The notes under the pieces: model-generated
The model's database searches: none
What the model was told of the DNA's origin: nothing
Seen by the model: the letters and a program-made list of their open reading frames with translations, nothing else
Position numbers and translations under genes: made by a program
In this document: positions 32,257-45,499 of the stretch, in pieces
Numbering within the stretch: position 1 is the first letter of the stretch
Layout: each line of letters opens with the position of its first letter
Assembly: GCA_030407005.1 (NCBI GenBank)
Contig: JAUDYN010000003.1
Location: 1,550,001 to 1,614,000 of the forward strand
Direction of reading: 5' to 3'
Length of the DNA stretch: 64,000 nt
From: Desarmillaria ectypa
Lineage: Eukaryota; Basidiomycota; Agaricomycetes; Agaricales; Physalacriaceae

Positions 32257-35200
32257 TCAAAGCGTAATCTTTTTGCCTTCTGCCATGGCATACAGGGTAT
32301 CTCTATCGTTCGACTCATCCACCATTGCTCGTAGACGCCCATTCTCCTTCTTCAATAATGCTGAGGGACTGTCGTATTCGACCTTCAGAATATCAGAATA
32401 TTGAACTTGGTGGTCAAAGTCGGAAGAAGGTGGCTTACAATGTTACCAGTATCGAGGACGAGCTGCAAAGGGTAAAGCCGATTAATCCAAGTCGATATTT
32501 ATGGGACAGTTGCACTGATACGTACAATTCTGTCAGCATCCATGATCGTTTGAAGTCGATGGGCAACAGTGATTAAGGTGACGTCACCCTTCAATTCGCC
32601 CCTAAGGGAAGACTGAATCACGGTATCCGTTTTATAATCTATGGCAGATGTTGCTGTGGATGACAGCTAAGAACGATGGGCCTTGGATACAAGGCATTGC
32701 ATCACCTTCATCAAGAATCAAGAGCTTGCTGCCCCGGACGATCGCCCGCGCAAGAGCAATGATTTGGCGTTGACCGACGGAAAGATTACTACCGCCACTT
32801 GAAATAGTGCTGTCAAGATTTAGAGCCCCTTCGTGGCCGTCGTCCTGCAGCGAGAACAAACCCGACGCTTTCAGGGCGTCGTTCAAAGTCGTGTCATCAT
32901 ATTGATCGAAAGGATCTAGATTTTGTCTTAGGGTTCCACTTAGAAGTTCGGGCTATATGTTTTCAGTTATACAGATGTTACTATGAAACGTGCACTGACC
33001 ATTTGCGGAATAATAGTTATGCTTGAACGCAATACATCAAGATTGACTGATGAGGTAGGTAACCCATCGTAATAGATGTTCCCGTCGGTATAAATGCATC
33101 TAAGAAGCGATAAGGTCAAGGAGCTCTTCCCGCTTCCTGTCCTGCCGACTAAGCGGAGATCAATGAACTTCAGCAGTGGATAAAGAGAACGGACTTCTTA
33201 CCAACGCCGATTCTTTCGCCAGAATTGATGGTAAACGATATGTTATGGAGCACTGCAGGGCCGTCAGGAGAATACCTAGCAGTTAGATTTTCAACAACGA
33301 GTTTTCCAGACGTCGGCCAGTAAGCAGGAGGGGCACCTCCCGCAGTGGGCTTGGGCTCTTGCTCTATATTAACATAACCTTGGATTCGTTCCAAGCTAAC
33401 GACCCAGAGGTGTCAGGAGCTATGGGTAAGATAATAACGGCAGAAATATTGACCTGTTTCCTGTGAAACTCATTACAGACACTCGAAGTGACATATTAGC
33501 TGCTTTAGAACGTACCTTGAACTTCGAACTCGTTCAGTGTCCTTACCCACCAAAGGATTAAGCCACTGAAACCGACTGAATGACGGACATGATTTACATT
33601 ATATCGTGCCAGAAGGTGGGAGGAACTTACTAGCCATGTTCAAAGAGAAACCAGTGGTTGAAGCCGTGCGGTCCTGGAAATACACTAGGTATATCGCAAG
33701 GGCCGCTGCAAAGAGACCTCCGAGAGCGTCGATCCGAATGCATACCCAGCGATTGAGGTTATAGAATGTTCGTGCAGTTCGCGTATAACGATTAATTCGA
33801 GACAAAGACTCCCGTGCGAAAGCTTCTTGAACGCCATATGCTCGGATGGATGCTGAATGCAAGTTAGCTTTACTTGAGTTTGACAGAGTGTCTTACTATA
33901 CTTACTTAACCCAGCTATTGCTGCACCGAAACTGTACGTACTGTCAGTATTAAAAAAAACAGAAAGTTGCTGCATGTATACATACTGCGAAAGAACCGGC
34001 GACTTGGCGTTCGACATCTCGCGCTTGACTGATAGTTGTGCTTTTATGTACATCTGACCGCACCAAGCCCCAGCGAGAGCAACGATTACTGACGGGAATA
34101 AGAAAAGTGGAGTTACAATGACAACGGCCACAAATTTGACAAGCATGGTCACGGAGATCTCCACCACATACATGAACCACATTGTGATTGGTCCGTCAAC
34201 TGGATATGTAATTATTCATGGAAGGGCACACGCGGGGAGGCGGGAGGACCTACGTGCTCTGATATCTTGAGTGCACCTAGTGATAACTCGCGAAGTAGGA
34301 GTTGTATCGAGCCACCTGAGCACCCGATTTGAGTAGCGACAGTTAGATGAAGAAAAGTTGGTCACCTTAAAGTTGTTCCTAAAACCGACTGAATGAGCTG
34401 CCTATGTATAGTTCTAGATGATCGTAGAGAAGCGACGACAAAGAGCATGAATGCAGCAGCATAAACTGATGCTGCGACGAGAGTAAAAGAACCTAAACAC
34501 TTCAATGAGTACTATTGTTCCCATTATTGAGGGCTCTGCTGACTGTAGATGCTTATATAGCTAAAAATTGCACATCAGTTGCGAAGCAAGGCCCCCTGAC
34601 AATCGGAACACTGACAAAAACACAGGGACTTGATACGTTTCACGACCGTCATATTGTGAGGCCCAGTTTCCCAACCACCAAGTCTGTGCAGTATTCAATA
34701 TCTCTGTGATGGCAAGTCCACCGATGAAAGATGTGAAGAAAAGCCAGACATGGCCGCCTCCAAGAGAGGAAAAGAAGAATTTAACTACCGTCGTACACAT
34801 TAAGCTTCCTTCGAAACAGAGACCTGGCGATGAGAGGAACGTACGCGCAGGTGGACCAATATGTCCCTCTTCGATTTCCTCGGCCACTATTAATTTGCCA
34901 TCGGACTTATTTTCTTCGGGGGGAGGCTGAGAATCTATTTCTTCTTCTACTTTGTCCATTGTTTCCTGAACTTGATCTGTTTCGTCCGCCAACAATGCGT
35001 CGTGCACCAGTACGTCGCTTATAGAGCCTTGACTTGCAACTCTACCATTCTTGATGGAAACAACAAAATTGGCTATCGGGCGGACTACGGCAACATTGTG
35101 CGTCTGACGAGTAGTTGATGAATGATGGGTAGCGAGACCAGAGGATTCGCTTACCACTAGTATGATTGTTCGGCCTTTCGTTAAATCGCCCGTGAAGCAC

Positions 35201-38200
35201 TTGTCTACTATCCATTTAGCGGTGTGAACACTAGTGATGATCAGTAACAATTCTAACAATGATACATAACAAACTTACTCAAGAGCCGCAAGAACATCAT
35301 CCAACAATATAATTTGCGCTTGAGAGTAAATGGCGCGCGCAAGAGTGACACGAGCTTTTTGACCTCCACTGAGAGTCAAGCCTTTCTCACCTACCTCTGC
35401 TTGATCGCCTGCTTCGAACAAGGAAATATCTCGTTCAAGTCCGCACTGATAAATGACTTTCTTGTATCTTGCTTCGTCATAAGGTGATCCAAAGAGAATG
35501 TTGGCCTTCACCAAGAACTCTTAGCATAAGCAGCCAGACAACTGAAGTCACCTACTTTGATGGTCTCATTTTGAACCCACGATTCTTGTGCGGCGTATGC
35601 AATGCCTCCATCCCGAGGAAGGTTGAACCATGCATCAGGCGAAGCTGGAATAAAGTGCATCTCGCCTAGAAAAGAATCAGGAAGATGAAGCAACTGATTG
35701 TGAACCACGAACCTAACAAAGCCATAAGCATTGACGTCTTTCCCGAGCCCGTAGGTCCGACAACCAGATTTGTGCGACCGCGTTGGAATATCAGATCATC
35801 ATCGATCTTGAGCATGAACTTCCTCTTCGACGGCGTGAGGGATCCATCGACATTGTTAGACCAGACAAATGAGGCATTCCGGAAGCCAATCTGCGAAGAA
35901 TCTACTTCATGATTGTCTGCAGCAAGCATATCTATGGCAACCTCTTTCTCCGTGAAAGAATCGAGAAGTTCCGTCTACAAAACGGTCAATAACAGAGAAA
36001 TTTCCCGTGACAATAGGACGCACATTCCGAAGGAAGTCTGTTATACGGTCAAGCGAGACTTTACCAGTGATGGTGTCTGTGATGGAATTGAAAACCATGT
36101 GAAGCTGATCTCTCAACATGTCAAAGACCGACATGCTGGAGAATACTTTCGACGCGCTTAATTTCTGTTTCATAATGACAGTCTGAGCTACATGAGTTTC
36201 TGGCTTCTAGACAGATAAACGAAGAAGGTACGAACACTGCGTACTAGTCAGACGAGCATTATGCCAAGACTAAGTGCTACTCACTAGAAAGCCAACGTGA
36301 GGATCATTGTAATAACTGGTATCACGAAGCTTAGAAGGAAACGACATCAGGGAAAATTTAGAGAAAGAGAAAGGAAATCACTTGATGGTCCCATTTAACA
36401 GATCCAATATCTTCCGCTTTTTGATCCAAATCAGCTCTTCCTCTCGCTTCTCAGCGATCTTGTCATCCATCTTCGTCTCCCATCCGAAGAGCTTGATCAT
36501 GCGAAGCATGTTCATGGCTAACAAAAATGTTGAGACAGACAGACACCAACAAACAGTGACGACATTACTTTCGGTGACCGTTTGCACTCTGCCGTCTGTT
36601 TTCTTCAGACGTTGCTCTTGGACAGTTTGAGTAAACTTGGCCACGAAACCAGGAATTGGGAGCATGACTATGATGAATGCCAGACCAACAAACGCACTGC
36701 AAAATGCTCCGTTAGCATGATACATAAGCACAAGGAAGGATCCATGCCTCCAGCCTAAGACTATATAAAGGAAACAGATGCAAAGCATGATCTGCACAGG
36801 CACATAGACACCAATAAGAAGGAAATCTCGCGCGTCTGTAATGTTTCCCAGATCTGTCGTAACCAAGTTATTGATCTTGCCCACTAGGTTGTTTGTATCC
36901 GACTGGGCCACCAGAGCTGCCGAAGCGTCTTGCCCTGATGCAGACTCCTGTGTTGCTTCATTTGATAAAAAGGATGCTTGATTTGCTGTGCTAGCGCTGT
37001 AGTTTTCGTCTCTAGATTCGGTGGAGGCTGCATCAGGAGTTCCATGTAAGGTGGTGCTCTCGCTTGACTCTGTAGATGGTGCGTCTTCCATGATAGATGT
37101 ATTATCAGGGGTGGGAGCAGTGCTTTTCCCGGGACTATCTGCCATCGAAGCTTTCACGCGGATACGAAGCGAATGCTCAAATACCAGTTGGGTCATGATG
37201 GCATCAGCTCGTACCGTGATCCTCGTCTGAGAGCATGTTGAATGAAAGTATAGAAAAAAAGTCACGGCTGGCTTACTGCAGTAAAAATATACCACTGAAT
37301 GGCAATTGAGGCAACCACTGGCCCAAAGAATAGCCATAATATCCAGACAATGGGACGGACAAAAGCCTCTCCGTCATCTCTGTGTTCGATGTAGCTGTAA
37401 GATACAGAAGTTAGTGGATGCGCACACATAGTGAACAGTAACCTACTAAAGTAATCTGTTGATACCAATGGGACCGGCGAATGTACTACAGACATGTACC
37501 AAAATCATAAGAGCCAAGACGGTATAATCCCACCGGAACACACGCATCAAACCGAAGAAGATGTGTCGCTTTTTAGCTCCTGAGAAAACATCCAGATGCT
37601 GTATGCTATGACATGAAAAAACAGAAAGATTAGAGATGTGAAATGGGACAAACTGGAAAACTTCGAGCTTTCAGGACTTGAGAGGTGTCATAATCTGCAA
37701 GGGGCGGAAGCTGATCAAATGGCAGATGAGGAATCCGATACGCCTTCAGCACCAAAGGATCGATGTAGCTGTGGAGCATCATAGATATTAGAGGGGCTGT
37801 CTGTTCTGGGCTTGGTAGCGGCATTGGATTCTAGTACTAGGATTCAATACTGGCATTGCTTCTGAATAAAACAGGCCATGCGTAATACCTTAGCATCGAC
37901 AGGGATGTATGCACGTGGGATGATGAGCGGCACAAGGACAGCAACGACACCAAGAAGAACGATCTTTGCCCACAAGATACCGCTTTCCGGATCTTGCATT
38001 GACAAAGTGTACGTCAATAAAGGAAAGAGGTCGCGATAAAAGTAGACTCCGAAAGTTGCCAGAAGCACGACATTGAAATGCCTCGCGACCACTCGACTGC
38101 ACCTTGGTTTTGACGTTACCGCAATGAGAGCAAGGAAAGATGTGTATAACTGTAACAAATGATGGTGTAAGAACATATACGGCATGCGGAAGATAATTAT

Positions 38201-38796
38201 ACAAACGAATGTCAAGCATAAAGAAGCGTCCAACCAATCCTCGCTCGTGAAGGCGCGGGAGTGTTCTTTCTTGCCCTTGTGGTTTTTGCCCCATTTACCA
38301 TAGAGACCGAGGTTTTCTGGGGTCCTGCCTCGTTCATCCAGCACCAAAGACGCAGAAGAAAGCCCCAACAGAGCTAAGGAAGTAAGAAGTCTGAAGACCA
38401 TATAGAAAAAGATAGTGGGCCCGCCATGTAAAGCGACATGTTCTCTGACTTCGGCGAGGATACCAAGAGACTGATTCGTTAGCTGGGGTTCCCGATTGTT
38501 GTCGAGAGATGTTTTGTTCTTTCGCAATCGCGAAATGAAACGTCTCACCGGCCTCCAGGTGAGCAGAATATGAAGTATGAAAAGCACAGCAGACGCGGCG
38601 GCGACATAGGCAGGTACTATCAAATTGTCGGCGTAAATACTGTGTACGGTCAATTGCAGGGCAAAGATGTAAATTTTGAAACTTACGCCTTTGGACTTGC
38701 TCCGTGCAACACCAATGACCAAAGATCGGGCTTGTTTAGGGTTACCTGAGAACCCGAAGCAACATTGGCCGCGAAGACGTCGAGGTGCCAAGGCAT
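32257..38796 (-). CDS. ABC transporter, ABCC/MRP subfamily
   Basis: A full-length ABCC exporter of about 1,500 residues or more, split by many short introns. The start ATG 38794-38796 gives [17 protein letters not shown], and splicing at GTAAGT...ACACAG leads to [19 protein letters not shown]. An N-terminal TMD0-like set of membrane segments, two six-helix domains and two NBDs follow. NBD1 has Walker [12 protein letters not shown], signature [17 protein letters not shown] and Walker [12 protein letters not shown]. The Asp in place of the catalytic Glu is typical of ABCC. NBD2 has [27 protein letters not shown] and LLILDEATSAID (the last across an intron). A Ser/Thr/Glu-rich insert interrupts the first membrane domain near 36.9-37.1 kb. 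Yeast relatives (Ybt1, Bpt1, Yor1) move bile acids, glutathione conjugates or drugs; the substrate here is unknown. Confidence 0.9.
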
Positions 38797-39371
38797 GGCT
38801 AACGCAGTAAGGACGCAGTAGGAGTTTGAGAGAACGGCGCTTTTGTATGCAGGAATTCGGAAGCGAAAATGTGATTGGTACCAGTTAAGAGTCAGTAAAT
38901 GAAGGTAAGCATGTGGAACAGATCTGTATTTAGGGGTGATGTAGATAAGCGCTCATCGATACCCGGTTACAGAATCTACCATCGTGCACTGTTTCACAAT
39001 TGAGAGCATTGATTGTGCGTGATTAACGTCTTAAAGGAACCACAGAGCAGTCAATATAACATTAAAACGAGTTCCGCCCCGAGGCAACTTCAGTACACGC
39101 GATGACTCGACAGTCGTTCCGGAACCCTCACAATCAAACGAAACCATCATTTTTGCATCATTTGTTGGAGCTCCGCGTCCCGTAGGATTGTAGTAATACA
39201 ACTCAGGATCAAACCGATCCCTTCGTGGGCTGACAGGCCCCATGAGACGACGTGGATTGCGCGGACAAAAATAGTATTAGCCTCCGAGATCAATTTCAAT
39301 TTCGCGTGGCACGTGATCTACGTGGCGGGAGTGGCAGAGGTCTTCGTTAATGTTGCACAAGTATCGCACCT
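38797..39371. other. Divergent spacer between the ABC transporter and the RhoGAP gene
   Basis: This 575-bp spacer holds both promoters. A CACGTG lies at 39310-39315, 57 bp before the RhoGAP ATG. A short minus-strand open frame at 39031-39243 is listed separately with low confidence. Confidence 0.5.
39031..39243 (-). CDS. Possible small hypothetical protein (70 aa)
   Basis: An ATG-initiated frame reads MGPVSPRRDRFDPELYYYNP and ends in a short hydrophobic NVILTALWFL. Its composition is not obviously random and it lies in an otherwise empty spacer. No domain, signal peptide or homologous family is recognised. It could be a small gene, a first exon of something unspliced, or chance. Confidence 0.22.
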   Translation of the reverse strand: MGPVSPRRDRFDPELYYYNPTGRGAPTNDAKMMVSFDCEGSGTTVESSRVLKLPRGGTRFNVILTALWFL

Positions 39372-42306
39372 ATGACTGCAGTCTATCTCATGGATTCTTC
39401 CTTACCTTCATCGAGGCCCTCAGCGTCGGATACCCATCTGCCTGCTCATGGTCCTATTCCACTTTTTGATGCCCACCTTCGCTTTTTAACGGATTCATAT
39501 CTCAGCTTTTTCAATGAACGGTAGGTCTGTTCCATATCTTCGCATGCTATTTGCCTCATTGATTTTTCCGCAGAAAACGTATTGAAGAGTCATAGTGAGC
39601 TCATTTGACGAAGTCGTCACGACGTTTGCTTACGGTCCGGCTGCTATAGCGTTGATTCTCTCCTGAAGCTTCATCGGAAAATAAAAAGTATTGACTCCTT
39701 TCTTGATGACCGGACAGATCTCAGCAACCCAAGGGCTGCCTGGGCAGAAATCAGGGATAATGTTGAAAGAGGTGTGCAGCCCTACCATGTCGCGATTCCC
39801 GACCATCTCATCGCGAGATCCTTTTTCAGAGGCCCAAGCTCGGCAAGCTTTTCTGTCCACCTTGACCGTCGATGTCCTCAATCCCTTGACCATTGTCAAA
39901 GTAAGTGTATCATATCCTCTATTACACTCTCGTCATTCGCACTGCTTAGGAAACGCAAGAACGTACAAGGAAGCGGATCAAGGAAGATCTCAAGGAATCC
40001 GGATCAGCATATAATGAATATGCTGAAGTGACATTGCCCAAACTTAAGATAAAATACATCAAGAAATTTGCCGAAGTCGAGGTGTGCTCATGTGCTTTGA
40101 TATTGGCCGACTGCGTGACACCCTACCCAGGAGTCTAAGAAAGCGGCCTTGTCACCGCCAGCCTCTCCCCAGACCCCGGCTTCCGATCCCCATCACACCA
40201 CTACATCGGTGAAGCCCAATCATTTGGGAACAGCGCGTCCGACAGTCACTTCACCTCAACCTCTGAGAGCCATCGACCGTCGGCCATCAGGTAGTGCGCC
40301 TGGACGCAATCGTTCTCCGTCTTCCGGCACTGCCTTTTCGGATTTGGCTTATCAAGGTATGCTGGAGTCTCTTTCCCTCTTGCGACATTTTTTGACCCCT
40401 TCTAGGCAAGCGACAACTGAATACCTTGATCGGCTTTCTAGACAAGAGCGGCTCCGTCAAGGATTCACTGGGCGGTAAGGAAAATCATGCACTTCGTGTT
40501 GTCCGAACAAAGAGGGAGCTAGAAGAAGCTGGTCTGTTTCGTTACGAAAATCAAAGGCATTTCATCTGACTATGCAATATAGACAAGGAGTATCGAAAGG
40601 GTGTCCATTGGTTGGAGACACTTCGACTACGACGTACAAAGACACTGGAAAGCGGATACAAAGTGCGTTGGTATAATTCGGGCCTAGTTTTCTGATCTTC
40701 ATGATTCCCAGAGCCTGTCGACATTTGTCGAAGAGTCGTCAGCTGCAGTGAAGAAGGCCCTTGAGAAGTACACTGATAATATGATGTTGGTTCCAAAAAT
40801 TTTCTGTGCTATGCATACGAACTGACTATCTTGAAGAGCCACGACCACTACTCAAACACAACTATCGACCCATGCACGTTCTGCTGTAGACAGGATCTCG
40901 CCGGAGAAGGATGTCGCGCGCGTCACAGCTTATATTCCGCGTTCGTTAGCCTCGGCAATACCCGAACCCGTCTTATATCAGCATGGTCATGTCGGAGAAT
41001 GCAAGGATCTGATTTTTGGTTTCAGTTTGGTTGGTTATGCGACTTCGAAAAATTTGCCCGATGGAGACATTCCCAAGATAGTCAGGATGTGCGTTGCAGA
41101 AATTGATTCCAGAGGGTCAGAGGCGGAAGGGATCTATCGGGTAAATATTCAGACATTACTTGGGATGTTGATTAATATCTTTTAGGTTTCTGGTCGGCAT
41201 GCTGTTGTCCAATCGGTGCGTGAGTCACAAGCGTGAAGCACTGATCGTCTGATGTCTGATGTCAGCTGCAACGAGATATTGAGAAGGATGAATCTGCCTT
41301 CGAATTCAAACAGCATCATGACATCTACGCTGTTGCATCCCTTCTCAAGGTCAGTATCGTTCAAAGCAAATTGTACCAGCCTGAAAACCGTGTCTATAGC
41401 TATACCTCCGTGAACTTCCCGAGCCTGTCTTTCGATTCTCCCTTCAAGATCGTATCCACCATTCAGAAGAATTAGGTCTGTTGTTATTTTCAGCTGACGG
41501 CTCGTGTCTTGATCTCCATCAAAAGCCGAACATCAGTCCAATAATTTCATGTTGCTCAGGTCGAAAATGCGCCGTTTGCCTGCAGTGCATCAAGCAACTC
41601 TCAAAGCAATTGTGGAGCATCTGGCCCGAATCGTAGCAATGAGTGATAAGAACAAGATGGATGCAAAGAACGTAGCCATAGTCTTCGGGAGCGTCATTTT
41701 TGGCGAAGACGAGATCCCCAAAGGTGTCGATTTGTTGACCGTCCAAACCTGGAAGGTAAGATCATACTATATCCTATGGCTTTAGGATTAGGTCCTCACT
41801 TTGCTTCTTAGGATTCTCTGATGGAGGACTTGATTACGAATGCCAGCGTTCTGTTCGATGAGCAGGGTACACATCACTCTCCTCCGTTACCTCCTACTCC
41901 GCTAGGAGAACCCACACCTCAATATTCTTATGGATCCAAACTGACTAAATTTGCACCTCCATCATCCCTCTCATCGACGGCGGACTTCACTCCCCCGCTA
42001 CCGCCTCGTCCAACCAGTAGTATTCACCCCTCTCTCCGAGCAGGCCAAGCGTCGCCAACTAAGGATCGGCTAGAGATTCCTCCGATGCCTCAGCGGTCAG
42101 ACAGCACCACTTATACGGAAGAAGTAAATGTTGCCGTACCGTCTTCACCCTCCATTACATCGACCGTCTATGTAACAGATGAGTCAGCTGATGAGCTTGA
42201 ATCCTCACCCTCCTCCCCTGGGCATCCGAAATCCGTGAAATCAATACAAGCCAGCGCGGGTACCCCATCAGACGACCCCGTATCGGGTGATGTGCCGGCG
42301 ATATGA
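39372..42306 (+). CDS. Rho GTPase-activating protein with F-BAR-like N-terminus (Rgd1-like)
   Basis: Rgd1-type RhoGAPs bind membranes by an F-BAR domain and stimulate GTP hydrolysis by Rho3/Rho4-type GTPases at sites of polarised growth. The start is ATG 39372; a second in-frame ATG lies at 39390. The helical N-terminal part includes FLTDSYLSFFNERKRIEES, NPRAAWAEIRDNVE, FLSTLTVDVLNPL and KYIKKFAEVE. A Ser/Pro-rich insert and a further coiled region (RTKRELEEADKEYRKGVHWL) follow. The RhoGAP domain has the arginine finger GIYRVSGR, LKLYLRELPEPVFRF and NKMDAKNVAIVFGSVIF. A long Pro/Ser-rich tail with PPLPPTP and PPLPPRP motifs may bind SH3 domains. It ends GDVPAI at 42304-42306. Confidence 0.87.
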
Positions 42307-42758
42307 TGGTTTCGTTTTTGTTTCGGATATATTCGACTGGACTGGGTCTTCTTTCGGTGTTCTTTGTGTGGATAGTAATGTTTTGATATCTGACATGTTC
42401 ATTCATCGTATATGTAACAAATTTGTAGCCGTATTAGTTCTTAGTTCACATATCGCAGAGGTCCTGCTCTAGTATGAATGTCGGTCAGCTGCGTTAAGAG
42501 ACTGTGCTAAACTGATGATCGATCTTGATACGTTTGTTCATAGTTTCGAATGCCGCGAGGATAAAGTGAAACTATAACGCGTCCGACGCGTACATGCATC
42601 ACGTGGTCGAGCAACAATCAGAACACATTTGGCCTTCAACCAAACCTGACTTCTTGCTAGTTGCACTTGTTCTTGACATCTTTTGTCATAGTCCTTCCGC
42701 AGAACTCTTAAAGCTTCTTGCTTCAGTTTCGGGACGACATCCTTCAACTTGGATAACG
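42307..42758. other. Spacer between RhoGAP and PIF1 genes
   Basis: No gene is supported. It holds the RhoGAP 3' UTR and the PIF1 promoter, with CACGTG at 42600-42605. The PIF1 frame stays open upstream to an ATG at 42594, but the 55 extra residues look noncoding. Confidence 0.5.
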
Positions 42759-45359
42759 ATGGTGAAACCTAAGTTCTGGGCAGTTAGGGTCGGTAGAGAG
42801 GGTCCAAAGATCTATACGTCTTGGGAAGAGGTGAGGACGACTTTCTATTATGCTATGATATTTTTTCCTGGAACATCTCTAGTGCGAGAAAAATGTGGGG
42901 GGAACAACATTGCATTCTTTATTAGTCGCTAAGTGTGCCACTACAGGTGAGCAGATACCCAAGCGCGAAACAGAAAGGTTTTCCTACCAGGGTATTGGCC
43001 GAGGAATACATTGGTATGTTTCGTCTTTGTTACTACGATCAGCTAGGGCACATTGACTTTGAGCAGCGCCTTTTCTCAGAGCACCGTCATCTCAGTCGGG
43101 TTCCAAAACGCGGCAGGCCATACCTGAAATCATATACATCGACTCTGACTCTGATTCTGACATTAAAATCGCAGAGAATCCGAAGCCATTTTCGTCTACA
43201 AAGAAACCTGCACCTAAACGAAAGCGGCCCGATGTTGAGCCAAGTTTTGACGATGATTCGGATCTCGAGATTCAGCTCCTAGAGGGACCGTTCTCCGACA
43301 AGTCCTCCAAAGCTCCTTCCAAACCGAAGGCAGCACCTTCAACCTCCGACGGGTCTTCGACTATTTGTCTATCACCGGAACAACAGCATGTACTGAACCT
43401 AGTCAAGGAAGGCCGGAGCGTATTCTTCACAGGTTCCGCAGGTTAGGTTTCACAGGACGTAGTTGCACACAGGAAGATGAACTGTGACTTCACAGGTACC
43501 GGAAAGTCTGTTCTCCTTCGTGAGATCATCAAGGCCCTCCGCGAGAAGCCTGGGCATGTAACGGCTATAACTGCCAGTACAGGAATCGCGTCTGTCAACA
43601 TAGGTGGGACGACACTGCATTCCTGGGCCGGTATCGGGCTTGGTCAAGATGAAGCCAAGAAATATGCCGACAAATTTGTATTTCAAAATATCTTTAAGTC
43701 TACCTTGAAACGCTGGCGCACTACAGACACCCTCATTATCGACGAAAGTAAGCTAGTTTTCTATCAGCGAATATACAATTCATTTGGATATCTAGTTTCG
43801 ATGCTTGATGGCAAACTATTTGACAAACTTGTCAGTGATGTTCTCAGTTCCTATGCCTCCGTCTAAACCTTCCCTCAGGAATACATTGGCCGTCGTGTTC
43901 GTAATGCCATGGATGTACCTTTTGGTGGCATACAAGTGTGTCTCTACGCTGGTCATTCGGGGTTATGCTTTCAATATTTGTTTTGTGCAGCTCGTCCTTT
44001 CTGGAGATTTCTGTCAATTACCGCCAGTTCCGGATCGTAGGGATGGAAAAATAATGCCGGTGACGTTCGCATTTGACTCAGAGAGCTGGAAGAACTGCGT
44101 GGGACCCCCAGTGACTCTGACTCACGTATTCCGACAAAAAGACCAAGGTGTGGCTCTGTAAGAAGTGTGATGACCCAGCCCTAATTTCTTCAGCCTTTGT
44201 GGATATCCTCAATGACATGCGCTTTGGGCAGCTCAGCTCAGCTTCTACAGAAATTTTTCGTACCCTCGCTCGACGTGTCACTTACAATGACGGTATAGAG
44301 CCGACAGAGCTGTAGCTATTCCGGTCTTGTCCTTTGCCACATTTCGCCTAGTGTTTTATTTTCTAGGTTTGCCTTAAGAGGCGAGGTGGATGGGGCGAAC
44401 ACCGCTCGTTTGAGAAATCTTAATGGCTTCCCACATACCTACGAATCTCGGGATCGCCCCGGCGTCGATATTGACAGGAAAGTCGTCTCGTTGCAGCAAA
44501 TGGATCGACTTCTAGAACGTCTTGTTGCACCGAAGCAGATACAATTGAAGGTGAATTTGTTAGCCCTCCAAAAATGGCCTGCCACTTATCGTTTCATAAC
44601 AGGTTGGCACTCAAGTTATGCTGATCAAGGTGGGTGCAGTCTTGTAGTTGTTTGAGTTGACTTCGAATTAGCGAACCTAGAATCTTGAACAAGGACACTT
44701 AGTCAACGGTTCTGTCGGAAGCGTGGTAGACTTTGAGACACAGCATCAAGCCCTCGCTTCCGAAGATACCGAAATTGGAGAAGTGGAGCGTAAGGACGAG
44801 ACAGATGAAGAACGGGCTGCCCGCCTTGAGAAGCTCCCCGCACAGCAAGCATGGCCTGTTGTACGTTTCACCAATGGAAGGCGGATCTTGTGCATTCCTC
44901 AGGAGTTCACCGTGGAGAACTCTAATGGAGATGTCGAAGCAAAGAGAGATCAAGTGAGAAGACCAATTTTGAAAAGAATTCACCATCGGTTAATTCTTGA
45001 CGTCAGGTACCGCTGATCCTAGCTTGGGCTCTGAGTGTTCACAAGTCGCAGGGTCAGACTATTGAACGTGTCAGGGTTGACCTTAAGCGCATTTTTGAGA
45101 AGGGTCAAGGTATGTTATTTGGCATCGGCAGATCCCACCACCAATGACCATGCACGCAGCGTACGTAGCCTTGTCAAGAGCGACAACAATGGAACATCTA
45201 CAGGTTCTCAACTTCGACCCCTCCAAGTGAGTCCTAAGGTCCCGCATGATCCAAGTTCTGACGTTCTTTGCTTTGAGGGTCCTTGCACACCCTCGCGTGA
45301 TAGAGTGGCACCATGGACAACGTACGATTGACGAGTCATTGGATACGATGGAATATTGA
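42759..45359 (+). CDS. PIF1: PIF1-family DNA helicase with RNase H1-type hybrid-binding N-terminal domain
   Basis: The N-terminus [20 protein letters not shown], continued by SWEE, a 12-nt exon (42883-42894) encoding CEKN, and [12 protein letters not shown], matches the small RNA:DNA hybrid-binding domain of RNase H1 (also called viroplasmin). An acidic, basic and Ser-rich linker follows. The superfamily 1B helicase has Walker [34 protein letters not shown], Walker B LIIDE-ISMLDG (across an intron), [22 protein letters not shown], a GSVVDF beta-motif, [12 protein letters not shown] and [11 protein letters not shown]. It ends DESLDTMEY at 45357-45359. Pif1 unwinds G-quadruplexes, R-loops and forked DNA in the nucleus and mitochondria. 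The fusion suggests targeting to RNA:DNA hybrids, which is inference. No Helitron Rep domain or other transposon feature is nearby. Confidence 0.88.
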
Positions 45360-45499
45360 TAATTTATTGTCTGCTCATATTGTCTTGTTGCTGAAGCTAT
45401 ACGATACAGCTCTATTAACCATTATTTGCCTTGTAGCGTAGATACAGAGATATTGGATACACGTCATCAGTTAGATCATTCATTCATTCCCATGGTGTG

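Noticed and set aside
35275..35400. Asp instead of catalytic Glu after Walker B in the first NBD of the ABC transporter
   Set aside because: This is the normal degenerate NBD1 of ABCC transporters.
42538..42747. Minus-strand open frame rich in Lys, Gln and Arg just upstream of PIF1
   Set aside because: It has no ATG at its 5' end (only TTG), no splice-supported extension and no recognisable motif; it overlaps the PIF1 promoter.
42759..45359. PIF1 gene as part of a Helitron transposon
   Set aside because: Fungal Helitrons carry a Rep domain upstream of the helicase; here there is none, the N-terminus is a hybrid-binding domain, and the neighbours are single-copy cellular genes.
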